Assembly: GCA_019638795.1 (NCBI GenBank)
Contig: JAHBTB010000004.1
Coordinates: 124,001-188,000 of the forward strand
From: Fimbriimonadaceae bacterium
Lineage (GTDB): Bacteria; Armatimonadota; Fimbriimonadia; Fimbriimonadales; Fimbriimonadaceae
Reading direction: 5' to 3'
DNA length: 64,000 bases
Positions 9,332 to 17,306 of the stretch are shown piece by piece (position 1 is the stretch's first letter; the number at the start of each line of letters is the position of its first letter). The notes beneath the pieces were generated by a model. That model saw only the letters and a program-made list of their open reading frames with translations. It was not told the origin of the DNA and searched no databases. A program made the translations under genes and the position numbers.

Positions 9332-9826
9332 TCAACGCATGTTGACGAAATCGACCGAATAGGGAAGGTCTAGGCCCTTGACGAACTGGATCGTCTTCTG
9401 CAGATCGTCCTTCGACTTGCCGCTGACGCGGACGTCGGCGCCTTGGACTTGGGCATTGACCTTCAGACCCTTTTCCTTGATCTGCTTCACGAGGGCCTTG
9501 GCCTGGTCTTGGGGGATACCGTTTTTGAACGTCAGCTTCTGCTTGACACTGATCCCCGAGCCGGGTTCGATCTTGCCCATCTCGATCATCTTGAACTCGA
9601 CACCGCGCTTCATCAGCTTGGAGACGACGATCTCGCGCAGTTGCTCCATGCGGAACTCGTCGTCGGCGACCAGGTGGACTTCGTCCTTTTCCAGTTCGAT
9701 CGAGGCCATGCTGCCGCGGAAGTCATAGCGGTTGTCAAGCTCCTTGCCCGCCTGGCTGACCGCGTTCTTGACCTCCATCATGTCTGCCTTGGAGACAATG
9801 TCGAACGAGAACTCTTGAGTTGCCAT
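9332..9826 (-). CDS. YajQ-family nucleotide-binding protein
   Basis: A 164-residue protein of the YajQ/DUF520 family, beginning with the typical SFDIVSKADMMEVKNAV and NRYDFRGS segments and ending DLPYSVDFVNMR (family usual ending: LP.QF.NfR). The family has two ferredoxin-like folds and members bind nucleotides, including cyclic di-GMP in some proteobacteria (established for Xanthomonas homologues). The role here is unknown. It sits 18 bases upstream of accB and 10 bases downstream of a YjbR-like gene, all on one strand. Confidence 0.95.
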   Translation of the reverse strand: MATQEFSFDIVSKADMMEVKNAVSQAGKELDNRYDFRGSMASIELEKDEVHLVADDEFRMEQLREIVVSKLMKRGVEFKMIEMGKIEPGSGISVKQKLTFKNGIPQDQAKALVKQIKEKGLKVNAQVQGADVRVSGKSKDDLQKTIQFVKGLDLPYSVDFVNMR

Positions 9827-9836
9827 ACCGCCGAGG

Positions 9837-10196
9837 TTACCGGCGTCGCCGGGTCGGCTTGGTCAGGGCATGGGCCTGGGCGACCAGATCGGCGGCTTCC
9901 TTCCAATCAACCGGTACGCCAGGCTCCAAGACGATCCCGACCCATCCCCTGGGGCCGAAGTACGGAGGCCGAAAGAAGCGGACGGGGTCTTGGGCGACGA
10001 GGGCCTCCTGGAGGCCAGGAGGTGCGGCACAAAGAAAGGCCAAAGGGCCGTCGTGGTGCCGGTCCCAGAACATCACGAACTGCTTGCCCTTGATGTGGAA
10101 CCAAGCAGCCTCACCGTGCGAGAGCCGTTCCTCGACATCGGGGAGGACCATGCAGACGGCACGGACCCTTTCCCGGGCTGCTTCAGATCCAGACAT
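9837..10196 (-). CDS. MmcQ/YjbR-family protein
   Basis: A 119-residue protein with the YjbR/MmcQ layout: short helical N-terminus, the LPDVEERLSHGEAAWFHIKG region, FVMFWDRHHDGPLAFLCA, and RGWVGIVLEPGVPVDWKEAADLV. The family adopts a CyaY-like fold; DNA binding has been suggested for some members but the function is not settled. Cytoplasmic, no signal peptide. It lies between rho (26 bases upstream) and yajQ. Confidence 0.85.
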   Translation of the reverse strand: MSGSEAARERVRAVCMVLPDVEERLSHGEAAWFHIKGKQFVMFWDRHHDGPLAFLCAAPPGLQEALVAQDPVRFFRPPYFGPRGWVGIVLEPGVPVDWKEAADLVAQAHALTKPTRRRR

Positions 10197-10222
10197 AGCC
10201 TGTTTGGTCGGGCCTGCGGATT

Positions 10223-11605
10223 CTAGACGGTGACCCGAGTGCGGGCGATGACACTCTCGATGAAGAGGGCGTTCGTCGGTGTCCGCTTGAGCAGCTTGAT
10301 AAGTTGGTCAGTCGCCTCGACGGCGTCCTTGGTGTTGGCCAAGATGCGGTGAAGGTTGTAAACCCCTTCCAAGGAATCTTTGGTGAAGAGGGCCTCCTCG
10401 TGTCGCGTCGAGGAGCGACGGACGTCGATGGCGGGCCAGATGCGGCGTTCGGCCAGTTCGCGGTCAAGGACAAGCTCCATGTTGCCCGTACCCTTGAACT
10501 CCTCAAAGATCGCGTCGTCCATCTTCGACCCGGTGTCGATCAGGGCGGTGGCGATGATCGTCAGGGAGCCACCTTCCTCAATGTTCCGCGCGGCACCAAA
10601 GAAGCGGCGCGGTCGGTAAAGCGCGGCCGGGTCGAGACCGCCGGAAAGGGTCCGGCCCGACGGGTTGATCGTGAGGTTGGACGCTCGGGAAAGTCGGGTG
10701 ATCGAGTCCAGGAGAATGACCACGTCGCGACCGGCCTCGACCAGCCGCTTGGCCTGTTCCAAGCAAAGTTCGGCGACACGCATGTGGTTCTCCGCCGGCT
10801 CGTCGAAGGTCGAGCTGATCACTTGGCCCTTGACAAAGCGCCGCATGTCGGTGACCTCTTCTGGACGCTCGTCCACAAGGAGGACCATGAGGTAAGCGTC
10901 GGGGTGGTTGGTGGCGATGGACTCGGCGATCGACTTGACGATGGTCGTCTTACCGGCCTTGGGCGGGGCGACGATCAGGCCGCGTTGGCCCTTGCCGATC
11001 GGGGCGATCAAGTCGATGATCCGGCCGACGATCTTGTCGGGGACGGTCTCTTGGTTAAACCGTTCGGTGGGGAAGAGAGGGGTCAGTTCGTCGAACGAGC
11101 GCCGCATCGCCATCTCGGGCGAACCTGTCGCGAAACCGTTGACCGTCTCGACCCGGAGCATGCCGTGGTACTTCTCGCCCTCCTTGGGTGCGCGGACCAA
11201 GCCGAACACGGTGTCGCCGGGACGCAGGCTGAACCGCTTGATCTGGGATTGGCTGACGTAAACGTCGTCGTTGGAGGGGCTGTAGTTGGGCTTGCGCAGG
11301 AACCCCCATCCGTCAGGAAGGATCTCCAATATGCCGCGCTTATAGATGGCCCCATGCTCCTCGTTGACCTTGTGGAGGAGGCCCTCGATGACCGAGTTTC
11401 GGTCGAGGTCTGGTGAAATCTTTGCCTTCTTGGCTTCCTTCAGCAACTCGGCCGCCGTCATGCGGTCGTAGTGGTTGTAATCGGTCTGCGGAAGGTTTTC
11501 GAGGTCCGACGGGTTGTCGTCGCGTTGCGGCTGGTGGTTGGGCCGGCGGCCTCTGCGCTTGCCGGAGTTGTTCTCAGATTTGCGGGGACGGAATACGTGC
11601 GTCAT
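10223..11605 (-). CDS. rho: Transcription termination factor Rho
   Basis: A 460-residue RNA helicase. After a basic, disordered N-terminus ([20 protein letters not shown]) come the Rho N-terminal helix domain ([15 protein letters not shown], about 49-63), the RNA-binding cold-shock-like domain ([14 protein letters not shown]), and the ATPase core with Walker [10 protein letters not shown] (213-221), [13 protein letters not shown], the Q-loop/R-loop region ([20 protein letters not shown]) and the long conserved [20 protein letters not shown] segment. Rho terminates transcription of untranslated RNA, which may explain why hairpins in this window mostly lack U-tracts. Usual length is 420-480. 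Confidence 0.98.
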   Translation of the reverse strand: MTHVFRPRKSENNSGKRRGRRPNHQPQRDDNPSDLENLPQTDYNHYDRMTAAELLKEAKKAKISPDLDRNSVIEGLLHKVNEEHGAIYKRGILEILPDGWGFLRKPNYSPSNDDVYVSQSQIKRFSLRPGDTVFGLVRAPKEGEKYHGMLRVETVNGFATGSPEMAMRRSFDELTPLFPTERFNQETVPDKIVGRIIDLIAPIGKGQRGLIVAPPKAGKTTIVKSIAESIATNHPDAYLMVLLVDERPEEVTDMRRFVKGQVISSTFDEPAENHMRVAELCLEQAKRLVEAGRDVVILLDSITRLSRASNLTINPSGRTLSGGLDPAALYRPRRFFGAARNIEEGGSLTIIATALIDTGSKMDDAIFEEFKGTGNMELVLDRELAERRIWPAIDVRRSSTRHEEALFTKDSLEGVYNLHRILANTKDAVEATDQLIKLLKRTPTNALFIESVIARTRVTV

Positions 11606-11658
11606 GGGTTGCCTGGACGGCTGTCGGATTTGAAAGGAAAGGGGTTGCGAGATTTCGA

Positions 11659-12183
11659 CTAGCCGTCGCTCTCGCGCAGAACGCCCACGTACGGAAGGTT
11701 CCGGTGGCTTTCTGCGTGGTCTAGCCCATATCCTACCACAAAGACGTTCGGAATCTCAAAGCCGACGTGCTCGACCTGTGATTCATGGGACCTTGCGTCC
11801 GGTTTGCTGAGCATAGCGACAGCCTCAAGGGTCGCGGGGCGGCGCGTCAGGAGGAGCTCCCGCAACCGGGCCAAAGTCAGTCCCGAGTCGACGATGTCCT
11901 CGACGACCAAGACATGGCGGCCTTCGATATTGATGTCGTGGTCCTTCTTGAGCTTGAAGACGCCCGTGGACTCGGTGCCGTCGCCATAGCTGCTTACCTG
12001 GACGTAATCAATGGACAACTGGCCGCCAAGTTCCCGGGCCAAGTCACCGATGAAGGGCACACACCCCTTGAGGACGCCGATGAGGACCAGGTGGGCGTCG
12101 GGACGCGCGGCACGGATCTCGCGGGCCAACTCCCGGACGCGTTCGCGGACCTGGTCTTCGGTAAGAAGGACGTCGATCGGCAT
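11659..12183 (-). CDS. hpt: Hypoxanthine phosphoribosyltransferase
   Basis: A 174-residue purine salvage enzyme converting hypoxanthine (and usually guanine) plus PRPP to the nucleotide. The PRPP-binding motif VLVVEDIVDSGLTL is at about 95-108, with GVLKGCVPFIGDLAREL near the N-terminus and VGYGLDHAESHRNLPYVGVL at the end, all hallmarks of bacterial Hpt. The start at ATG 12183 was chosen because it overlaps the stop of the upstream gene by one base (TGATG) and gives the family N-terminus MPIDVLLTEDQ. With guaA two genes upstream, this looks like a purine-related operon. Confidence 0.96.
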   Translation of the reverse strand: MPIDVLLTEDQVRERVRELAREIRAARPDAHLVLIGVLKGCVPFIGDLARELGGQLSIDYVQVSSYGDGTESTGVFKLKKDHDINIEGRHVLVVEDIVDSGLTLARLRELLLTRRPATLEAVAMLSKPDARSHESQVEHVGFEIPNVFVVGYGLDHAESHRNLPYVGVLRESDG

Positions 12184-12956
12184 CAGCGTCCCCGTTGGGC
12201 CTCGAACCATTCGTGGGTGAATGCCTTCTCGATCTTGCCGTAGAAGTCCATCACCGCGACGGCCTTAGCCTTCATCAGGGGCTCACACCCCATCGCCTCC
12301 CAGAGGTCTTTGTTGCCGGTCATCAAGGCCTCGGCAGTGACATTGAAGTCTTCCTCTTGGCTGCTGGTCGCGTATTGGTTCAAAAAACCCTTCTTCATCA
12401 ATTCTCGGTCATATTCCAACGACGCCGTGTTCGTCTTTACCGAAGTGAGGCCGTCGCCCCGATAGGTGAATTCGGGGGGAAGGGCTTTCTTCCAGGCTGC
12501 TTCGTCCAACGACGATTTATGGTTGCGCAGGAGCACACTGGAGAACTCGTGGTGGACGGCGCCTTCGATAAAGAGGTCCGTGTAGCCCAGTCCAACCCCG
12601 TCGTCGCATACGTAGACGGTGTCCCGAGAGTTGGTTCCGCCGTATGGATAGCCGAAGAACGACATTGACTTCAAGATCACGACCCGTTTCAGGTTGCGCC
12701 TGAGGAAGTCGTTGGGATATTTGGCCAAGGCCTTCCGCACGTTCTTGACCGCACGCTCCACCTCGCGGCCGTCCAACGCCTTACCGCTGGCGAGGATCGG
12801 GCTCGCCTTCCACGACTCAGGAAACGTCGTGTCGTCGAGGTCGGTGTCGATCCTGACCTGCGAGTCAGGTTCCTGGTAGGAGCGGCGGGTCTCCAACTGG
12901 GCGGCGAGGAGAGACGCCGCCGCGACCACGGCCAAAAGCGAGGTTACGCGTCTCAT
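12183..12956 (-). CDS. Secreted peptidase-like protein with degenerate HExxH
   Basis: A 257-residue protein with a signal peptide (MRRVTSLLAVVAAASLLAAQ). The region FIEGAVHHEFSSVLLRNH (130-147) resembles the zinc-binding helix of Mx1-type putative metallopeptidases, but the motif reads H136-E137-F-S-S140 with serine where the second zinc histidine belongs. The later ATSSQEEDFNVTAEALM segment (about 207-223) resembles the third-ligand region of such families. It may be a pseudoenzyme or use different ligands. The start at 12956 overlaps the guaA stop in ATGA; an ATG six bases further upstream (12962) is also possible. It lies between guaA and hpt with overlaps on both sides. Confidence 0.75.
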   Translation of the reverse strand: MRRVTSLLAVVAAASLLAAQLETRRSYQEPDSQVRIDTDLDDTTFPESWKASPILASGKALDGREVERAVKNVRKALAKYPNDFLRRNLKRVVILKSMSFFGYPYGGTNSRDTVYVCDDGVGLGYTDLFIEGAVHHEFSSVLLRNHKSSLDEAAWKKALPPEFTYRGDGLTSVKTNTASLEYDRELMKKGFLNQYATSSQEEDFNVTAEALMTGNKDLWEAMGCEPLMKAKAVAVMDFYGKIEKAFTHEWFEAQRGR

Positions 12957-14479
12957 TCCCATTCAATAGTGGCGGGAGGTTTGCTTGTCAGGTCGTAAAG
13001 CACCCGGTTCACGCCCTTCACCTCGTTGACAATCAGGTGGGCGACATGCTCGAGGAACTCAAACTCAAGGGGTGCGGCACGTGCCGTCATCGCGTCTTCA
13101 CTCTGGACGGCCCGAAGCACGATAGGTTGTTCGTAGGTCCGTTCGTCGCCCATCACGCCGACGCTCCGCACGTCGAGCAGTGCGGCGTAGCTCTGCCAAA
13201 TGCCCTTGTCCAGGCCCTTGGCCTTCAGCTCGTGGCGGAAGATCCAGTCGGCCTCCTGGACAATGGCCACGCGTTCGGGCGTCACCTCGCCCAATATGCG
13301 GACACCGAGCCCGGGGCCGGGGAACGGCTGTCGGTCGATGACGTCGTCGGGCAAGCCCAATTGGCGACCGACTTCGCGGACCTCGTCCTTGAAAAGCCAT
13401 TTGAGCGGTTCGATGACGTTGAGCCGCATCCAGTCAGGCAGACCACCGACGTTATGGTGGGTCTTGATCTTGGCGGCGTTGGGCGTCCCGCTCTCGATGA
13501 CGTCAGGGTAGAGCGTCCCTTGGGCCAGGAACTTGCAGTCGCTCAGGTCGTCGCGGTGCCGCTCAAAGCACACGACGAACTGCTCACCGATCGCCTTGCG
13601 CTTGGCCTCTGGTTCGGTGACCCCCTTGAGAGCGCCAAAAAACTGTTCGTGGGCCTCGATCACGATGAGGTTTGGGTGGAAGACCCGGGTGAACATGTCG
13701 ATGACCTGTTCGGCCTCACCTTTCCGGAGCAAACCGTGGTCGACAAACACGCACTTGACCTGCTGGCCCAGGGCCTTGGTCATCAGGGCGGCGACGACCG
13801 AACTGTCCACGCCTCCACTCACGGCGCAGAGCACCTGGTCGTCCCCGACTTCCTGCTTGATGCGGCTGACCGACTCCTCGATGAAGTTCGCCGTCGTCCA
13901 ATCACCGGTAAGTCCGGCGATCTCGTAGAGAAACGTCTGGAGGACGACCCGGCCTGACGGGGTGTGGCTGACTTCAGGGTGGAACTGGACGCCGTAATGG
14001 CGCGCGGAAGGGTTCTCGAACGCGGCCACGGGGCATGTCGGCGTGGAGGCGGTGACCCGAGAGCCGTCGGGCACCTTGGTGACCCGGTCTCCGTGGCTCA
14101 TCCACACCGCGTGGTCGGCCATCCGGCTGACCAGGCTCCCTGGGGCGACCGTGGTCAAGTGCCGGTGCCCGTACTCGCGCTCGTCGGAAGACTCGACGCA
14201 ACCACCGCCACGGTGCGCCAAGACTTGGAGGCCGTAGCAAATGCCCAGGGTGGGCACCCCGTCGAGCACAGAGACGTCGATCGTCGGTGCGCCGGGTTCA
14301 AGCACTGACTTGGGCCCGCCGCTCAGGATGACCGCGGCCGGCCTCCGCGACTTGACCACCTCCTCAGCTTTCTGCCACGGGACCATTTCACTGTACACCC
14401 CGAGCTCGCGGACGCGGCGCACGATGAGCTGGGTGTATTGCCCGCCGAAATCGACGACGAGGACAAGTTGATGGTCCAT
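12953..14479 (-). CDS. guaA: GMP synthase (glutamine-hydrolysing)
   Basis: A 508-residue two-domain enzyme making GMP from XMP. The N-terminal class I glutamine amidotransferase has the nucleophile in GICYGLQVLA (C81) and the His/Glu pair in VQFHPE (about 165-170). The ATP pyrophosphatase domain has the SGGVDSSVVAAL P-loop (about 219-230), and the C-terminal dimerisation domain ends in the universal SKPPATIEWE. Start at ATG 14479 gives the normal N-terminus MDHQLVLVVDFGGQYTQLIV. The stop overlaps the peptidase-like gene downstream. Confidence 0.98.
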   Translation of the reverse strand: MDHQLVLVVDFGGQYTQLIVRRVRELGVYSEMVPWQKAEEVVKSRRPAAVILSGGPKSVLEPGAPTIDVSVLDGVPTLGICYGLQVLAHRGGGCVESSDEREYGHRHLTTVAPGSLVSRMADHAVWMSHGDRVTKVPDGSRVTASTPTCPVAAFENPSARHYGVQFHPEVSHTPSGRVVLQTFLYEIAGLTGDWTTANFIEESVSRIKQEVGDDQVLCAVSGGVDSSVVAALMTKALGQQVKCVFVDHGLLRKGEAEQVIDMFTRVFHPNLIVIEAHEQFFGALKGVTEPEAKRKAIGEQFVVCFERHRDDLSDCKFLAQGTLYPDVIESGTPNAAKIKTHHNVGGLPDWMRLNVIEPLKWLFKDEVREVGRQLGLPDDVIDRQPFPGPGLGVRILGEVTPERVAIVQEADWIFRHELKAKGLDKGIWQSYAALLDVRSVGVMGDERTYEQPIVLRAVQSEDAMTARAAPLEFEFLEHVAHLIVNEVKGVNRVLYDLTSKPPATIEWE

Positions 14480-14552
14480 CGTGAAGAGTGCAGTTTGGCC
14501 ACATCGGGGCGTGCCAGGTAGGGACCCTAGTTTCAGCGGAAGGGAAGCTATC

Positions 14553-14576
14553 GGCACAGGTCATGCGACTGGTGTC
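14553..14576 (+). other. Hairpin immediately upstream of the microprotein start
   Basis: GGCACAGGTC (14553-14562) can pair with GACTGGTGTC (14567-14576) at nine of ten positions, counting two G-U pairs, around an ATGC loop. It ends five bases before the ATG at 14582 and could affect translation of the 53-residue gene. The rest of 14480-14581 shows no known riboswitch or recognisable RNA; a GGAAGGG lies about 35 bases before the ATG. Confidence 0.35.
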
Positions 14577-14581
14577 AGGCA

Positions 14582-14743
14582 ATGCTGTCCGGAACAAAGG
14601 TCGCCTTTGCGGTCGTCGGTCTCTCCCTTCTCGCTGTCGCAGCCCAAGCCTCCCAGGCCGCCGTGCAGGCCCCGGCCCCAGGGCAGGTCTTGCCCCTCGT
14701 CGCCGCGTTAGGCTTCGCGGCTTTCCGCCGACGCGGGACGTAA
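14582..14743 (+). CDS. 53-residue secreted microprotein with PEP-CTERM-like tail
   Basis: A small reading frame that encodes a signal-peptide-like start (MLSGTKVAFAVVGLSLLAVAA, 1-21), a very short Ala/Gln/Pro-rich middle (QASQAAVQAPAPGQ, 22-35), and a hydrophobic segment followed by a basic end (VLPLVAALGFAAFRRRGT, 36-53). This hydrophobic-helix-plus-RRR tail has the form of a PEP-CTERM-like sorting signal, though the PEP tripeptide is replaced by APAPG. Practically nothing remains between the two signals. No ideal ribosome-binding site is seen. It is the only coding candidate in 14480-14827 and reads toward dnaB. Function unknown; reality of the gene is moderately supported by its composition. 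Confidence 0.5.
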   Translation: MLSGTKVAFAVVGLSLLAVAAQASQAAVQAPAPGQVLPLVAALGFAAFRRRGT

Positions 14744-14752
14744 CCCGCACCT

Positions 14753-14769
14753 ATCCCCAATGTGGGGAT
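14753..14769 (+). terminator. Small hairpin after the microprotein gene
   Basis: ATCCCCA (14753-14759) and TGGGGAT (14763-14769) form a perfect 7-bp stem with an ATG loop, starting nine bases after the microprotein stop. There is no U-tract, so it may be a weak terminator or an RNA-stability element between this gene and dnaB. Confidence 0.3.
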
Positions 14770-14827
14770 TGTCCTGGGGGCAACGGTACGACGGGGCACC
14801 GTCACGGCGTCCATACTTTGATCCCCG

Positions 14828-16240
14828 ATGGCCCAACGCCGAATAGACATCGTCTCCGAGCACGTGCCGCCCCAGAACAACGAGGCCGAGATGTGCACCC
14901 TTGGGTGCATGGTCATGAGCGAGCGGGCCGCTGAAGAAATCAGGTCAATGCTCACCGAGGACGATTTCTACGTCCCCGCCCACCGGGAGATATTCATGGG
15001 CCTGCGGTCGCTCATGTTGAGTTCGAAGGCGATCGACCTGGTCACGCTGAGGGACGAACTCCAGGCCCGGGGCAAGCTCGCTGAGGTCGGCGGCACGGAC
15101 TACCTCGTCCAAGTGGTCGAAAGCGTGCCCAGTGCCCAGAACGCCCTGCACTATGCCGGCATCGTGCTCGACAAGGCGACTCTCCGGCGGCTAGAGAACG
15201 CGGGCAGGGAGATCATCAGTACGGTCCATGAACCGGAAGGAACGGCCGACGAAAAGGTGAACGACGCCGAAGCGATCGTCTTTGAGGTCGGTCGGAAACG
15301 TCTCGGCAAGTACTTCCGCCCCGTCTCTGCCATTGCCAAGGACTTCTTCAAAGACGTCGACCAACTCATGGAGACGGGCGAGCCCGTCCTGGGCGTTCCT
15401 AGTGGGTTTAGCGACCTCGACGCCGTGACGACGGGCTTCTACGGCGGTGACTTCGTCATCATCGCCGCGCGGCCCGCGATGGGCAAGACGTCGCTGGCGA
15501 TGAACTTCGCCTTGCACGTGGCCCGGCAAGGAGTCGGCAACGTCGCCGTGTTCAACTTGGAAATGACCGGGCAACAGTTGGTCCGACGCCTTATCTCCAC
15601 CATCGCGCAAGTGCCCATGGGCGTCCTGAAACGCTCAAACCTGCACATGAGCGACTACCAAAAGCTCACCGATGCCTGCGAGGAACTGTACAGCCTGCCG
15701 GTGTACATCGACGACTCTTCCGACGTTTCTCCGCTGGAAATGAGAGGGAAGTGTCGTCGTCTCAAGGCCTCCGGCGGGCTCGCGCTCGTCGTGGTCGATT
15801 ACCTGCAGTTGATGCGCGGCAACCGAAAGACGGAGAACCGGGTCCAAGAGATCTCCGAGATCGCCCGTGGGCTGAAGTCACTGGCCAAGGAACTGGACGT
15901 GCCGGTCATCGCCCTCTCCCAGCTCAACCGCGGAGTCGAAGGGCGCGACAACAAGCGTCCGATGCTCAGTGACATCCGTGAATCCGGTTCGATCGAGGCT
16001 GAGGCCGACATGGTCATGTTCATCTACCGGGACGAGTACTACAAGCGGAAGGAGCACGGCGTGATGGAGCGCTTCAACCCAGACGCGGCGGAAGTTGCCG
16101 AACTCTTGATCGCCAAACACCGAAACGGCCCGACCGGGACAGTCCTCCTGGGCTTCCAGCCCGCCTACACGAAGTTCACGTTGTTGGACGAAGGCAGCAA
16201 GGAAGAATATTCCCGCCGGTCGAAGAGCGTGGACGACTAG
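14828..16240 (+). CDS. dnaB: Replicative DNA helicase DnaB
   Basis: A 470-residue hexameric helicase that unwinds DNA at the replication fork. The N-terminal helical domain (VPPQNNEAEMCTLGCMVM, 13-30; to about 130) is followed by a linker and the RecA-like domain with Walker A ARPAMGKTS (214-222), VFNLEMTGQQLVRRLIS, Walker B LALVVVDYLQLM, the SQLNRGVEGRDNKRPMLSDI region with the Q/arginine-finger elements, and the terminal HRNGPTGTVLLGF. Length is standard; no intein is present. It converges with holA, with only one base between the two stop codons. Confidence 0.98.
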   Translation: MAQRRIDIVSEHVPPQNNEAEMCTLGCMVMSERAAEEIRSMLTEDDFYVPAHREIFMGLRSLMLSSKAIDLVTLRDELQARGKLAEVGGTDYLVQVVESVPSAQNALHYAGIVLDKATLRRLENAGREIISTVHEPEGTADEKVNDAEAIVFEVGRKRLGKYFRPVSAIAKDFFKDVDQLMETGEPVLGVPSGFSDLDAVTTGFYGGDFVIIAARPAMGKTSLAMNFALHVARQGVGNVAVFNLEMTGQQLVRRLISTIAQVPMGVLKRSNLHMSDYQKLTDACEELYSLPVYIDDSSDVSPLEMRGKCRRLKASGGLALVVVDYLQLMRGNRKTENRVQEISEIARGLKSLAKELDVPVIALSQLNRGVEGRDNKRPMLSDIRESGSIEAEADMVMFIYRDEYYKRKEHGVMERFNPDAAEVAELLIAKHRNGPTGTVLLGFQPAYTKFTLLDEGSKEEYSRRSKSVDD

Positions 16241-16241
16241 G

Positions 16242-17306
16242 CTAGCGGAACGTCTGCGCCAGCTTGAGGACGGTCTGCTCAAGAGTGTCGGTCGCCGAGA
16301 CCGACGCACGCCGCCCCTTGATCCTTGCGTCGCAGTCCACAACAAGTTCCATCGCCCGCGTCAGTTGCTCGTAATTGGTCCGCCGGGCCGCCTGGACGAT
16401 CTTGCGGCGGAGCCAGTCCCGCTCATCGGCAAGGTTGGGTTTCTTCGGAAGCAGGGCGAGGACGTCCACCGGCGGGTTGTCGGGGTGCACGTTGCGCTCG
16501 ACAAAGAGCCGCGCCTGCCACATGAGCCTGAACTGGCGGGAAAGGGTGGGAAAGACCCGGCCGAACGTCTCCCCCTCGATCTTGTCCCCCTTGCCCGTCA
16601 ACGTGCGCAGCTGGACCAAGGCGGCTCCGGGGTGTCCGGCAACGACGGCGTCGAGGAGCTTGTAGACGTTGTAGTCCTGGTCTGGCACGACGCACGCCTC
16701 GACGTCGCGGTCGGTGATCTTCGCTTCGTCACCGACGTAGAGCACGAGCTTGTCCAGTTCGCCGTAAGCGATGTTGACTTTGCCGCCCAGCATCTCCAGG
16801 AGGAGGGACGCCGTGTCTCGGCCCAGGGCCTTTCCGGCCAGCTTGGCCCGCTCTCGAAGTGCGTCCACAGCCTTGTCGCCGGTAAGCGGCTCAAAGGTGT
16901 GGACGCCACCCTTGACTTCCTTCACCACCTTAGCCCAACGGGCCACGATACGCCCCAACCGGTCGGTGTCACCGGTCTCGTCGTCGGCGACTAAGACTAG
17001 GCGGCCTGATTCCGGGACTTCCTTCAAGACTTGGGCCAGGTTTGGATGGTCGTCCGGGTCGACCCGGGCGACATTGCGCACGACCACCACCCTGAGTTCG
17101 GCCAAGAAGGGCACGGAACAGGCGGCGGCGACCCAATCGCCCGGCGGTCGGGCGTCAGCGGCGAGCGACTCGTTGTCGAAACCCTCGTCCGTGGCCCCCA
17201 TCGCCGCCTCAAGGGCGTCAAGGGCCTTGCGACGGGCGTCGCTGTCGGTGCCCGACAACAGAACGACCCGGTCCTTCGCCGCCTTCACGGGGTCGAATTC
17301 AGCCAT
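16242..17306 (-). CDS. holA: DNA polymerase III delta subunit
   Basis: A 354-residue clamp-loader wrench subunit. It fits the HolA family by overall pattern: VVLLSGTDSDARRKALDAL near the N-terminus (where E. coli has the LxGxExxL segment), VVVRNV (about 83-88), the LVLVADDE region, NIAYGELDKLVLYVGD (about 192-207) and the C-terminal helical domain with YNVYKLLDAVVAGHPGAALVQLRTL and FPTLSRQFRLMWQARLF. Start at ATG 17306 was chosen over an upstream start that would overlap tgpA by about 100 bases; it overlaps the upstream stop by eight bases. Confidence 0.92.
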   Translation of the reverse strand: MAEFDPVKAAKDRVVLLSGTDSDARRKALDALEAAMGATDEGFDNESLAADARPPGDWVAAACSVPFLAELRVVVVRNVARVDPDDHPNLAQVLKEVPESGRLVLVADDETGDTDRLGRIVARWAKVVKEVKGGVHTFEPLTGDKAVDALRERAKLAGKALGRDTASLLLEMLGGKVNIAYGELDKLVLYVGDEAKITDRDVEACVVPDQDYNVYKLLDAVVAGHPGAALVQLRTLTGKGDKIEGETFGRVFPTLSRQFRLMWQARLFVERNVHPDNPPVDVLALLPKKPNLADERDWLRRKIVQAARRTNYEQLTRAMELVVDCDARIKGRRASVSATDTLEQTVLKLAQTFR

